From positions 1 to 64,000 of the forward strand of contig CANQBA010000008.1 of assembly GCA_947589545.1 (NCBI GenBank): a stretch of 64,000 nucleotides of DNA, read 5' to 3'. The translations under genes and the position numbers were made by a program. Position 1 is the first letter of the stretch; each line of letters opens with the position of its first letter. Of the stretch, positions 32,874 through 42,006 are shown piece by piece. The DNA comes from an uncultured Oscillospiraceae bacterium (GTDB lineage: Bacteria > Bacillota > Clostridia > Oscillospirales > Oscillospiraceae). Under the pieces are notes generated by a model. The model was not told where the DNA came from and searched no databases. It saw only the letters and a program-made list of their open reading frames with translations.

Positions 32874-34349
32874 TCACATCAATTTTGGGAACAGGGACTT
32901 CATGGCAGGGTAAATCTCTTTGAATTGCTGATACCGCTCGTCGTAGAGGGCTGTTAACTCCGGGTCAGGTTCCGTAGTGGAGGCCACGGTCACCAGGGCG
33001 TCACAGGCGGCCTGGACGGAGGGATAGCGCCCGTCCGCCACCATGGCCAGGATCGCTCCGCCGTAGCCGGGGCCCTGCTCCGTGGTCACCATGTCCAGCG
33101 GGATTCCCAAAACGTTTGCCAGGATTTTGCGCCAGAGGGGCGACTTGGCCCCGCCGCCGCAGATGTTGGAGCGGGGGATTTCGATGCCCAGAGATTTCGC
33201 CACCTCAAAGCTGTCCCGGATGGCGAAGGCCACGCCCTCCAAAACGGCTTGGGTCATGTCCGCGTGGGCGGTGTCCATGGTCAGGCCCGTAAACGTCCCG
33301 CGGGCACTTGTGTCGTTGATGGGACTGCGCTCGCCCATGAGGTAGGGCAGGAAGTAGACATGGTTGCGGCCCAGCTTGTCAGGGCTGATCTTTGCCTGCT
33401 CGGCGGAATAGTCCGTGTCATTTGAAATTTCGTCCATCCACCACTTGTTGCAGGAGGCGGCGGAGAGCATACAGCCCATCAGGTGGTATCCCCCGTCCGC
33501 GTGGGCGAAGAAGTGCAGGGCGTTGTGGGGATCCACGCCGAACTTGTCCGAGGAGATGAACACGGTTCCGGAGGTTCCCAAGCTGATGTTGCACCCGCCG
33601 GTCCCCACGGTGCCGGTTCCCACCGCCGCGGCGGCGTTGTCCCCTGCTCCGGCGCAGACAAGGACGGTTTCGGGCAGGCCGAAAGCGGCGGCCACATCAG
33701 GTTTCAAATTTCCCACGGCCTGCCAGCTTTCAAAGAGCTTGGGCAGTTGGGCCTCCGTGATGCCGCAGATATCCAGCATTTCTTTCGACCAGCATTTATG
33801 CTGAACGTCCAACAGGAGCATACCCGAAGCGTCGGAGTAGTCCGTGGCGTGGACGCCGGTCATCTTGTAGACCAGATAATCCTTGGGGAGCATGATTTTG
33901 GAAATGCGTGCGAAGTTTTCGGGCTCGTTTTCCCGCATCCAGAGAAGCTTGGGCGCGGTGAACCCGGCGAAGGCGATGTTGGCGGTGTATTGGCTCAGCC
34001 TGTCGCGCCCAATGACCTCGTTGAGGTAGTCCGTCTCCTTGGCGGTGCGCCCGTCGTTCCAGAGGATGGCGGGGCGGATAACCGAATCGTCCTTATCCAG
34101 GGCCACCAGGCCGTGCATCTGGCCGCCCAAACCGATGCCGCGCACCTCTTTGGCGTCCACGCCGGAGACAAGCTCCGGCACCCCCGCCAGCACGGCGTTC
34201 CACCAGTCCGCCGGCTCCTGCTCGCTCCAACCGGGGCGCGGGAAGCTGATAGGATACTCCTTTGTCATCTCTCTGACAACTGATCCACCCTCGTCCACCA
34301 GCAGAAGCTTCACCGCCGAGGTGCCCAGGTCGATGCCGATGTAGAACAT
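32874..34349 (-). CDS. xylB: Xylulokinase (FGGY sugar kinase)
   Basis: This 491-residue FGGY kinase phosphorylates D-xylulose with ATP. YIGIDLGTSAVKLLLVD (N-terminal phosphate loop), GLGGQMHGLVALD with the substrate-binding MHG motif, GAGDNAAAAVGTGTV and the C-terminal ICGGGAKSPLW adenosine motif are all of the xylulokinase type. Substrate could be another ketose, but the MHG motif argues for xylulose. The operon also encodes GH1, GH2 and GH78-type enzymes; xylose isomerase is not in the window. Confidence 0.88.
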   Translation of the reverse strand: MFYIGIDLGTSAVKLLLVDEGGSVVREMTKEYPISFPRPGWSEQEPADWWNAVLAGVPELVSGVDAKEVRGIGLGGQMHGLVALDKDDSVIRPAILWNDGRTAKETDYLNEVIGRDRLSQYTANIAFAGFTAPKLLWMRENEPENFARISKIMLPKDYLVYKMTGVHATDYSDASGMLLLDVQHKCWSKEMLDICGITEAQLPKLFESWQAVGNLKPDVAAAFGLPETVLVCAGAGDNAAAAVGTGTVGTGGCNISLGTSGTVFISSDKFGVDPHNALHFFAHADGGYHLMGCMLSAASCNKWWMDEISNDTDYSAEQAKISPDKLGRNHVYFLPYLMGERSPINDTSARGTFTGLTMDTAHADMTQAVLEGVAFAIRDSFEVAKSLGIEIPRSNICGGGAKSPLWRKILANVLGIPLDMVTTEQGPGYGGAILAMVADGRYPSVQAACDALVTVASTTEPDPELTALYDERYQQFKEIYPAMKSLFPKLM

Positions 34350-36599
34350 TTAAACTCGCCTCACGATCATTTTTGTATTGTCGTCCGCAAAACCGCGGAT
34401 CGTCATATTCTCCGGCACGGTCAACACGCAAATCTGCCCATCCCCCTCGTGCCGGTAGTCAAACTTCACAACGCCCGCCGGGGTGACCACCTGACCGCGC
34501 AGATCGGGCAGATAGGAGAGATCAGGCCTCACCGTCACGGAGCCGTCCGCGTAATTGATCCCGGCTATCGTGCGGACCAGCTCGTAGAGGGGCAGGGCAC
34601 TCCAGGCGTGGCACTCTGAGCGGCTGTCCTCCGGCGTCTCGGGGCAGGTGGTGCTCCCCTCTCCCGGCAGCGCCGCCCAACGGGCAATATCCGGCTTTGT
34701 GAGGTCATAAAGCCCCGCCGCCTCCAGCGCCCGGAACCACTCGAAGGAGGTAGAGAAGGAGACGCGGAGTACATCCTTATCCTCCATGGCGTGGCGCAGG
34801 ACCGTCCGTGCCCGCTCCCCGGTGGCAAGCCCGTCAAGGACGGCCCAGCTTTGCGCGTGCTGGGTGAACTCCGCATAGTCCGGGCCCTCCCGGTACATCT
34901 CTCGCTTTTCATCCCAGCAGAGAGTCTGGACGCGCTCCATAATCGCGGCCTTCCGTGCCCGGTACTCCGCCGCCAGGGCGGGCCGCCCGCCGGCCTCCCA
35001 GAGTACAGCCGCCCGCTCCAAGGCGTGGGCGTACATGAGGTTGATGATGGTGGAGGGGCCTGCGGTCAACGCTCCGGGGACGCCGCCGTATTCGGCCCAT
35101 TTGGGGTGCCAGTCCACAAATTCCCAGTAACCCAGCCGCCCAACCAGTCCCTCTGGGCCGATTTTGCTGTCATAATAGGCTAAAATCCTGTCCAAATCCG
35201 GCAGATACCGGCGGAAGGGAACGATGTCCCCGCTCCGCCGCCATGTCTCCTCCAGCATAAAGATATAGTGGAGGGAGAAGGTGGAGATAATCTGCTGATA
35301 GGAGCCGGGGTAGCGCCCGTGAACAAGCCCGTCGGGGCTGATGGAGCAGTGAAAGTCCTCCAGTGCCTTCATGGTAAGGCGCTCGTCCCGGCTTACGCAG
35401 GCGCAGAACAGCGCCTGGAGACGGGTGTCCATGGGGAACTGGTTCTGCTCGTAGTAGGGGCAGTCCATGTACGTCTCGTTCATGCACCGCCGGAGGGTTC
35501 GCACGCACAGTTCCCAGACCTCATGTACCCAGGGCTCGGAGGACTCAACGAAGCTCTCCACCGCAAGCGGGTAGCCCGTCTCCCGATAGGAGGCGGAGAG
35601 GAGCTTCACGGCCGCTTCATCCATTTCTATGGCAATAAATCTGAACGTCCGGTACCAGAAGGGCTCGAAGGTCACCTCATCGCCGTTTAAGATAAGTATG
35701 TCGGTGATACCGTCGTAATCTCCGTGCTCCGCGTCGTCCTTGCGGATACCATCGCCTGTGAACTTCTCCAGATAGACAACCCTCACCCGGCTTCCGGGGG
35801 CGCCGTGAAAGTGGAAAACGGGGTAACCGCTGGTCTCCTCCCCGGCGTCCAGGATGAGCGCGCCGTTTTTGGCGCGACGGGCTATCAAAAACTCCCGGGG
35901 CGTCTCATAGAGAAGCGGGATGGGGCGCTCCCGCATGGGAAAGCGGCGCAGAAGACCCACTCTTTCCATAAATCCGTCCGTCCCAACCGGCTCCAGCGGC
36001 TCAGGTTTACCCCAGGAGGACGCGTCAAAGTCCGGCTCCCGCCAGCGGTACGGATATTTCCCGAAATCCGCCGTCTCCATCACCGCGCCGAGACAGCTGG
36101 TGACCTCATTGGAGGTGAGGTAACGGCTGCCATCCAGAAAAACCCGCCAGTCCGCCTCGCCGGTGGTCACGTCCGCCAGGATCGCGCCGTTTTCCCCATG
36201 GATCTGCCCCTCCACCGCCAGCCTGTGGCCGCCGCCGGGGGTGAGAACGGACTGGATGCCCGCCCGATCGTCCTGCTGGTGGACGCTGGCGTAGTGGTCC
36301 ATGTAGAGAACCTGTGCGGCTAAAATGTTTTTTCCGACTTTCAGGTGTTCCGTTACGTCCACCGTCTCATAATAGCACCTGTGCAGATCCCCCTTGCAGG
36401 GGCCGGAGGAGACGGACACGCCGTTGACCCACAGCCGGTAGCGGGAGTTTGCGCAGATTTGGAGCGTCAGAACTCCGCTCTCCATAAGGTCAAGCTCCAG
36501 GCGAAAATACGCAAACCGCCCGGTCATATCCCCGTGGAGGATATGGCAGCGCTCCGCCTCGCTCCGGGGCAGGCCCACCCACATGGCCTTATTCCACAT
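34350..36599 (-). CDS. GH78-like alpha-L-rhamnosidase family protein
   Basis: This 749-residue cytosolic protein has N-terminal beta-sandwich domains (about 1-320; FAYFRLELDLMESGVLTL, FEPFWYRTFRFIAIEM), an (alpha/alpha)6 barrel (about 345-660) and a C-terminal beta domain (NYADGSVTVRPDLSYLPDLRG). NETYMDCPYYEQNQFPMDTRLQ is the GH78-type catalytic region, although the second canonical segment differs from the other GH78 enzyme of this window (DCPTRERAAWTGDMG). True substrate could be a rhamnoside or another unsaturated or uronic end group. It lies one base after the SASA gene; translation is probably coupled. Confidence 0.75.
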   Translation of the reverse strand: MWNKAMWVGLPRSEAERCHILHGDMTGRFAYFRLELDLMESGVLTLQICANSRYRLWVNGVSVSSGPCKGDLHRCYYETVDVTEHLKVGKNILAAQVLYMDHYASVHQQDDRAGIQSVLTPGGGHRLAVEGQIHGENGAILADVTTGEADWRVFLDGSRYLTSNEVTSCLGAVMETADFGKYPYRWREPDFDASSWGKPEPLEPVGTDGFMERVGLLRRFPMRERPIPLLYETPREFLIARRAKNGALILDAGEETSGYPVFHFHGAPGSRVRVVYLEKFTGDGIRKDDAEHGDYDGITDILILNGDEVTFEPFWYRTFRFIAIEMDEAAVKLLSASYRETGYPLAVESFVESSEPWVHEVWELCVRTLRRCMNETYMDCPYYEQNQFPMDTRLQALFCACVSRDERLTMKALEDFHCSISPDGLVHGRYPGSYQQIISTFSLHYIFMLEETWRRSGDIVPFRRYLPDLDRILAYYDSKIGPEGLVGRLGYWEFVDWHPKWAEYGGVPGALTAGPSTIINLMYAHALERAAVLWEAGGRPALAAEYRARKAAIMERVQTLCWDEKREMYREGPDYAEFTQHAQSWAVLDGLATGERARTVLRHAMEDKDVLRVSFSTSFEWFRALEAAGLYDLTKPDIARWAALPGEGSTTCPETPEDSRSECHAWSALPLYELVRTIAGINYADGSVTVRPDLSYLPDLRGQVVTPAGVVKFDYRHEGDGQICVLTVPENMTIRGFADDNTKMIVRRV

Positions 36600-36600
36600 C

Positions 36601-38106
36601 TTATTTTACCTCCGCCGAAAAGGGTTTTGCGGGAAGACCCGCCGCGTTATACAAATTTACCTCGTAATACCCGCTCTGGGCCAGCTCCACCTGCCGGGGC
36701 TTTGCGGGCTGGGGAATCACGAGGGTATTTTCCTTTGTAACTCCCGACACGGGTATGCCATCTACCGTAAGGGCGTTGACCCGCTCCCCCCGGACATGAA
36801 GGCCGTCTCCATAGGAAAACGAGAGGATTAAATTTCCGTCCGCCCACCGGGCTTCCGCAAGCTCCGGGGCGTCGCAAGGAATGTTTTGTCCGTAGACGTG
36901 GCCCAGGGCCAAAAGCGCCAGCCGCTCTCCGATGGGGCGCTTGTGCTTGGGATGAATGTCCCACTCCATGCCGGCGTCCGAGGAGGAGGCCAACCACACG
37001 CCGGGGACGCGTCGGGCTATGCGCTCCTGTCTGTCCCGGACGACAGGGTACTTATCCCCGTTGCAGTCCAGCCACGCCCCGAAGGGGGCCAGCTGCGTCA
37101 TCAGGAAGGGCAGTTCGTCGTGCCACAGGCTCCGCCAATTGCTTATAAGGTTTTCCAGTACCGTGTCGTAAATCTCCGGGTGGGCGTCGTCGCTCTCCCC
37201 CTGATACCAAAGGACACCCCGGCACGTATACGGGGCCACGTTTTTCAGCATTGTCTCATATACTCCGCAGGGCCGCCAGGGGTGGCAGGGGCCGATGAGG
37301 TCATAATAGGGCGGCTTTTCCATGGCGGCCATCATCTCAAGGGCCTTTAGCTGAAATTCCCTGGTCAGTCCCGGCCAAAGCACCGTCGTGTTCCCGGAGA
37401 GAGGGTGGTTGCCGATGTTTGTGGGAATGGCAAGGTACGCCTTTTTATATTCCGCCGGATCCACGCCCCGGTTGTCCCGCTCGTAGTCCCGGAGCCATAC
37501 ATCGCCAGGGGTGCCCTCCAGATACTCCCGGTCCATCCAGCAGCTGGCACGGGTGCCGCCCCAGTTACAGCCCACGATCCCCACAGGAACGCCCGCCTCC
37601 CCGTGGAGTTTTTTGGCAAACCATGCCCCCACCGCCGACCACCAGGGCAGATCCTCACGGCGGCAGCGCCTCCAGAAGCCGAACTCGGAGAAGTCGTAGT
37701 CCTGAAGCTCCCCCTCATAGCACACCTCCGGGTAGTCGAAAAACCGCAGTTCCGGCTCGTCCCAAGCGTAGGCCGTCTCCCGCTCGGCGTCAAAGTTCAT
37801 GAAGTACTCCATGTTGGACTGGCCGCCGGCTATCCAGACCTCACCGATCAGAACGTCGCGGAAAGTCACGGACTTCCCGCCGGAGGTGACAGTCAGCGTA
37901 AGATCCCGCCCCTCCTCCATGGACGGGAGGAAAAGGCGGAATGTGCCGTCCTCCCCCGCCGCGGTTTTGGCTGTAGCAACAGCTTGACCCTCATATCCCA
38001 GCTCCGCCGTCACGTCCTCGCCGGGGGTCGCCTTGCCCCATATTTCGATGGGCTTTTGGCGTTGGAGAACCATCCTGTCTCCGAAAATCATGGGCAATTC
38101 TAACAT
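36601..38106 (-). CDS. Sialate-O-acetylesterase-like (SASA) carbohydrate esterase
   Basis: This 501-residue SGNH-type esterase has an N-terminal Ig-like part (about 1-95), then GEVWIAGGQSNMEYF with the nucleophile Ser (GQSNM), VGCNWGGTRASCWM (Gly and Asn of the oxyanion hole), and GVLWYQGESDD; the later SSDAG/HPKHKRPIGERLA segment is characteristic. No signal peptide. It should remove O-acetyl groups from glycan fragments imported by the cell, enabling the neighbouring glycosidases. Located between the GH2 and GH78-like genes with gaps of one base. Confidence 0.85.
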   Translation of the reverse strand: MLELPMIFGDRMVLQRQKPIEIWGKATPGEDVTAELGYEGQAVATAKTAAGEDGTFRLFLPSMEEGRDLTLTVTSGGKSVTFRDVLIGEVWIAGGQSNMEYFMNFDAERETAYAWDEPELRFFDYPEVCYEGELQDYDFSEFGFWRRCRREDLPWWSAVGAWFAKKLHGEAGVPVGIVGCNWGGTRASCWMDREYLEGTPGDVWLRDYERDNRGVDPAEYKKAYLAIPTNIGNHPLSGNTTVLWPGLTREFQLKALEMMAAMEKPPYYDLIGPCHPWRPCGVYETMLKNVAPYTCRGVLWYQGESDDAHPEIYDTVLENLISNWRSLWHDELPFLMTQLAPFGAWLDCNGDKYPVVRDRQERIARRVPGVWLASSSDAGMEWDIHPKHKRPIGERLALLALGHVYGQNIPCDAPELAEARWADGNLILSFSYGDGLHVRGERVNALTVDGIPVSGVTKENTLVIPQPAKPRQVELAQSGYYEVNLYNAAGLPAKPFSAEVK

Positions 38107-38107
38107 T

Positions 38108-40543
38108 TTACTTCTCCCCCACCCTGATTTTGATTTGCGCCGTGCCGAGATCTTCGGCGCTTACCGTCAGGACAGCCTCCCCAGCCTCCCGGCAGGCGCG
38201 GAGGACGGCCAGGGCCGCACCCTTATAAAGGGTGATCTCGCCCTTTGTGTAATTTTCCTCGGTGCAGGGCCGGCCGGTGCCGAAGGCTAAGAGGGCCGCC
38301 GCACCCGTGACTGATGCCGTCGCCTTGACCTCCACATAGGGGACGGGATCGCCCTTTTCGTCGGCGGCCTCCACCCGCACATAGCACAGGCTCTCTCCGT
38401 CGGCGGAAAGCTCTGTTCTCTCCGGCTTCAATACAAGTCTCGCGGGCGCTCCCGCGGTGGTGAGCTTGTCGCGGCTGACCTCGACCTCGTTTTTATAACT
38501 CACGGCCTCAAGAATCCCGGGTTCATAGGTCAGCTCAAATGTGACGATAAGATTCTCCACCGGCCTTTTTCCCAGGCTCTCGCCGTTTAAGAAAAGCTCC
38601 ACTTCGTCGCCGGCGGAGTAGACGTCTACGCTGACATCGCTCCCCGGCTCTACAGGCCAGGTCCAGCTGTGGGCGCAGTCTGGCCAGGCGTACCGCCCCA
38701 AAAGCTCCGTAAGGCCGGGATATCCGGGGTCACGCACGGCGATGTACGTCTCATCACTCCCCCAGACAATCTTTTTATAGTGCAGCTGGGGCTTATCAAA
38801 GCCGCAGAGGTCAAAGTCGCCGCACCCGGCGAGCCGCCAGGGGTACACGCCGTAATTGATGGCACGGGCAGCTGTCTTGGCCTCCTCCGGCCTTACATGG
38901 AGCACGTTGCCGATGCCGGCCTCACCAATGTAGTCCATGCTCGTCCACTCGAAGTCCCCGATGAGGAAGGGGTATTTTTCCACGTCTGTCCAGTATTTCA
39001 GGATTTCCCGGGGCTTGGACTCCGTGGCGCAGATGACGCGGTTGGGGAAAAGCCTGCCCGTCTCCTCGTAGTGGTAGTCGAGATAGTTGTATCCCACAAT
39101 GTCCCAGGGGGCACAGAAGGGTTCCGTAAGGCGGGGCCAGATCTCCCGGCCATAGCGGCTGTCCAGGTTGGCCATGGCGATGCCGTTTTTGGTATCCTCC
39201 ATTAGGGAGGCCCAGAATTTCTCATTGTCCGCGTCCGTAAGACCCGTCCAGAAGGAGCAGAGGGCGCCGGCTACCGGGCGGGTGGAATCCAATTCCCGAA
39301 CTCTGGCGGCCAGCCTTGCGCTGGTGACGTATCCCCCATTGAGCTCCCCCTGCTCGGGGAGCTCGTTGCCCACGGACCAAATCGCCACGCAGGGGTGGTT
39401 GCGGTCCCGCTTTACCATTTCCGTGAGCTCCCGCTCCCCCTCCGAGGCGAAGAACTGGCTGAAGTCGTAGGTCCTCATTTCCATGTTCCAGGTATCAAAC
39501 GCCTCATCAATAATCAGCATTCCCAGACGGTCGCAGGCCTCCAGCATCTCGGAGGATACCGGGTTGTGAGCAAAGCGCAGGGCGTTAAAGCCGTTGTCCC
39601 GGTGGAGCTTTACCTTTCGGTACTCGCTGTCATAGAAGGACGCCGCGCCTAAAATCCCGTTGTCCGCGTGGACGCACCCGCCCCGGAGCTTCAGGGGCCG
39701 CCCGTTGAGCCGCAGGCCGTTTTTGGCATCCACAGTGATCTCCCGGATGCCAAAGAGGGTGTCCGCCGTGTCGGTGGCCGTCTCGCTGTCCAGGAGGCTC
39801 GCCGTGATTTTGTAGAGGTTCGGGCTGTCCACATCCCACCTTTTCGCGTTTTCCACGCAAAGGGTGGTGCGGGCTTTGGCGGTCTCCCCCGCCGGGACGA
39901 AAACGCAGCTCCTGCCCTCCGCCGGCGCGCCGTCAAAATTCTCCGGGGACATTTTCAGCTCCACCCAGCGGATGGCGTCCTCCCCGGTGTGGTTCTCCAC
40001 CGTGGTTTCCACGGTGACGAAGGCATCTCCGTTCACAATGTGGCTTAAATGGGCGTATATGGGCTCTACGGCCAGGTGTACCTGCGGCCCCGTCAACAGC
40101 TGTACGTGGCGGTAGATACCTCCGCCGGGATACCAGCGGGCGTTGGCGCCAAAGTCGGTGCCGCAGGTGACGGTGAGGCGGTTCTTGCCTCCGAAGTTGA
40201 TATACTTTGTTATGTCAACCGTAAAGGGCGTGTAGGTGTAGTGGTGCCGCCCCGCAACGTGACCGTTGAGAACCACCTTGGTAAGACCCGCGCAGCCGTC
40301 GAATCGGACCATAACGCGCTGTCCCCGAAGGCTCTCCGACAGATCAAGATTTCTTGTGTAGGACATGACCACACCCTTGTAGCACCCGCCGTTGGGGCCG
40401 TTGGGGGCGTCGGGCGAGACATCAGTCTCGATCATGTAGTCGTGGGGAAGGTTGACCTTTCGCGTCTCCTGACGAAAACCCGGAATATTGGAGGGCTCCC
40501 CCGCCTGCAAGATCCAATCCCGGCAAATGTCGGTTCTTTTCAT
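38108..40543 (-). CDS. GH2 family glycosidase (beta-galactosidase type)
   Basis: This is an 811-residue protein with the GH2 layout: jelly-roll N-domain (about 1-170; PDAPNGPNGGCYKGVV, ARWYPGGGIYRHVQL), Ig-like domain, TIM barrel (about 280-560) and C-terminal domains (DUF4982-like and invasin/Ig-like). WSVGNELPEQ carries the acid/base Glu and VICATESKPR the nucleophile Glu. No signal peptide, so it works on internalised oligosaccharides. The start is taken at ATG 40543 (MKRTDICRDWI, the usual GH2 beginning); a longer frame upstream lies inside the GH1 gene. Confidence 0.88.
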   Translation of the reverse strand: MKRTDICRDWILQAGEPSNIPGFRQETRKVNLPHDYMIETDVSPDAPNGPNGGCYKGVVMSYTRNLDLSESLRGQRVMVRFDGCAGLTKVVLNGHVAGRHHYTYTPFTVDITKYINFGGKNRLTVTCGTDFGANARWYPGGGIYRHVQLLTGPQVHLAVEPIYAHLSHIVNGDAFVTVETTVENHTGEDAIRWVELKMSPENFDGAPAEGRSCVFVPAGETAKARTTLCVENAKRWDVDSPNLYKITASLLDSETATDTADTLFGIREITVDAKNGLRLNGRPLKLRGGCVHADNGILGAASFYDSEYRKVKLHRDNGFNALRFAHNPVSSEMLEACDRLGMLIIDEAFDTWNMEMRTYDFSQFFASEGERELTEMVKRDRNHPCVAIWSVGNELPEQGELNGGYVTSARLAARVRELDSTRPVAGALCSFWTGLTDADNEKFWASLMEDTKNGIAMANLDSRYGREIWPRLTEPFCAPWDIVGYNYLDYHYEETGRLFPNRVICATESKPREILKYWTDVEKYPFLIGDFEWTSMDYIGEAGIGNVLHVRPEEAKTAARAINYGVYPWRLAGCGDFDLCGFDKPQLHYKKIVWGSDETYIAVRDPGYPGLTELLGRYAWPDCAHSWTWPVEPGSDVSVDVYSAGDEVELFLNGESLGKRPVENLIVTFELTYEPGILEAVSYKNEVEVSRDKLTTAGAPARLVLKPERTELSADGESLCYVRVEAADEKGDPVPYVEVKATASVTGAAALLAFGTGRPCTEENYTKGEITLYKGAALAVLRACREAGEAVLTVSAEDLGTAQIKIRVGEK

Positions 40544-41838
40544 CCCTCGTACCCCTTTGCAAAGCTTCCAAGATAGAAAAGGCTGGGCTTTGGTGCGCGG
40601 GTCTGTCCGTTTTTCCGATCCACAGCTACGAGCCCGAACTGCATGGCATAGCCCTTCTGCCACTCAAAGTTGTCAAGAAGCGACCAATAGAGGTATCCCT
40701 TCACCGGCAAGCCGTCCTCCACGCATTTTTCCACGCCCGCCAGGGCACGGCGAATGAACTCCACCCGCCGGGTGTCGTCAGAGGCGGCGATGCCGTTCTC
40801 CGTGACCAGAAGCTCGCCCGGGAAGGATTCACGAACCTTCCGCAGGACGTTTCCGATGCCCTCCGGGTAAAACTCGTAATCCATCTGGGTAAGCTCCGCC
40901 CCCTCCGGCGCGGGGAGACTCCCCGTGGCATCAAAGAGGGTGCGGGTGTAGTTCTGTACGCCCAGGAAATCGTCACCCTTTATGTAGGGCAGATAGTGAA
41001 GAAATTCCTCGTCCCACTCCCTCATTGCGTTCTCCTCCCCGCCGGGGAGGGCCTGGAGATCGTGGAGGGACAGGGTCAGGCCCACCTTAATGTGGGGATA
41101 GAGGGCGCGGATTTCGGTCTTTGCGGCCTGGTGGGCGCGCATGATCAGGATATCCCCCTCCGGCGTGCGGCTTCCGGTGAAGACCTGGGGTGAGGCGGTG
41201 CCGAAGGCGGCGATGTTCTCAGCGGCCAGCTTCTCCCGGTTCTCCATCATCTTTTTGAAGTTCAGGCCCATCTGTACCTGGCTCTCGCTGGAAGATCCGG
41301 ACTTGGCGGCTGACATCATCTGCTGCATAATGTGCTTTGCGACCTGGGCCACCTGGAGACCCATGTTGGCCTCGTTGATGGTACAGATGTAGTTTATCTC
41401 GCTCCCCAGCCGCTCCACCACATAGGCGACGTACCGGGCAAAGTCCGCCGGAGTGGTCTCCGCCTCCCAGCCGCCCTTGCGGATAAGCCACACGGGGCTG
41501 GAGAAGTGGTGCATGGTGACGACGGGCTCGATGTTGTGCTCCCGGCAGCAGGCGATGACGCGGCGGTAGTGGTCGATCTCCCGCTCATCAAATTTGCCCT
41601 CCTCCGGCTCGATCCGCGCCCACTCAATGGAGAACCGGTAGGCGTTGAGGCCGGCCCGGGCCATCAGAGCAATATCCTCCTCAAACCGGTTGTAATGGTC
41701 GCAGGCGTCCAGGCTTGGTTCCGCGAAGGAGGAATACTTCATCTGCTCCTGGGCCCAGTAGTCAGAGTGAATGTTGTTCCCCTCCACCTGATGGGCGGCG
41801 GTGGCGGCTCCGATGAGAAAATCTTTGGGAAAAGGCAT
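40540..41838 (-). CDS. GH1 family glycosidase (beta-glucosidase/galactosidase)
   Basis: This 432-residue TIM-barrel enzyme of GH1 has the N-terminal FPKDFLIGAATAAHQVEG signature, acid/base Glu156 in TINEAN and nucleophile Glu347 in LLVTENGI. YRFSIEWARIEPEEG is intact. There is a methionine- and serine-rich insert at about 168-205. No export signal; no phospho-binding Ser-Lys-Tyr motif recognised at the C-terminus, so probably not a 6-phospho enzyme. First gene of the eight-gene operon, with GGAGGTG before the ATG and a TTGTCA/TATAAT promoter. Confidence 0.9.
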   Translation of the reverse strand: MPFPKDFLIGAATAAHQVEGNNIHSDYWAQEQMKYSSFAEPSLDACDHYNRFEEDIALMARAGLNAYRFSIEWARIEPEEGKFDEREIDHYRRVIACCREHNIEPVVTMHHFSSPVWLIRKGGWEAETTPADFARYVAYVVERLGSEINYICTINEANMGLQVAQVAKHIMQQMMSAAKSGSSSESQVQMGLNFKKMMENREKLAAENIAAFGTASPQVFTGSRTPEGDILIMRAHQAAKTEIRALYPHIKVGLTLSLHDLQALPGGEENAMREWDEEFLHYLPYIKGDDFLGVQNYTRTLFDATGSLPAPEGAELTQMDYEFYPEGIGNVLRKVRESFPGELLVTENGIAASDDTRRVEFIRRALAGVEKCVEDGLPVKGYLYWSLLDNFEWQKGYAMQFGLVAVDRKNGQTRAPKPSLFYLGSFAKGYEG

Positions 41839-41868
41839 AAAAACACCTCCATAAATCTACTTGGCTCA

Positions 41869-41897
41869 ATTATACAGAATGTGGCCCGCGCTGACAA
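41869..41897 (-). promoter_or_regulatory. Promoter of the GH1-uxuB operon
   Basis: On the minus strand TTGTCA (41897-41892), 17 bases, TATAAT (41874-41869), 31 bases before the GH1 start. The conserved GTCGGATT operator begins seven bases upstream of the -35 box. Confidence 0.8.
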
Positions 41898-41903
41898 TGC
41901 GTT

Positions 41904-41948
41904 TTGTACGACTTGTCGGATTCCTGATAGTTTTCGTCGGATTTCTTG
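41904..41948 (+). promoter_or_regulatory. GTCGGATT operator, two direct repeats 21 bases apart
   Basis: GTCGGATT occurs at 41915-41922 and 41936-41943, in the same orientation and 21 bases apart, two helical turns, as for AraC-family activator sites. The first is preceded by TTGTAC-N4. The same TTGTAC-N4-TGTCGGATT block is found upstream of the lipoprotein gene (61870-61888). The site lies between two divergent operons and could serve both. Confidence 0.7.
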
Positions 41949-41971
41949 TTGTGTTTTCACTGAAAACATGG

Positions 41972-41977
41972 CAAAAT
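41972..41977 (+). promoter_or_regulatory. -10 box of the GH2-GH43-GH3 operon
   Basis: CAAAAT lies exactly 25 bases after GTCGGATTTCT, the same distance as CATAAT from the same motif at the lipoprotein gene. The -35 region (TTGTGT at the best spacing) is poor, consistent with activator dependence. Confidence 0.5.
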
Positions 41978-42006
41978 GGAGGCATCAATATCGTGGGAGG
42001 TCAGGC

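Noticed and set aside
41332..42006. 225-codon N-terminal extension of the GH2 gene at 42007.
   Set aside because: It runs antisense through the GH1 gene and the divergent promoter region. GH2 proteins begin where MRSIIDFTGSW starts, and a good ribosome site sits there.
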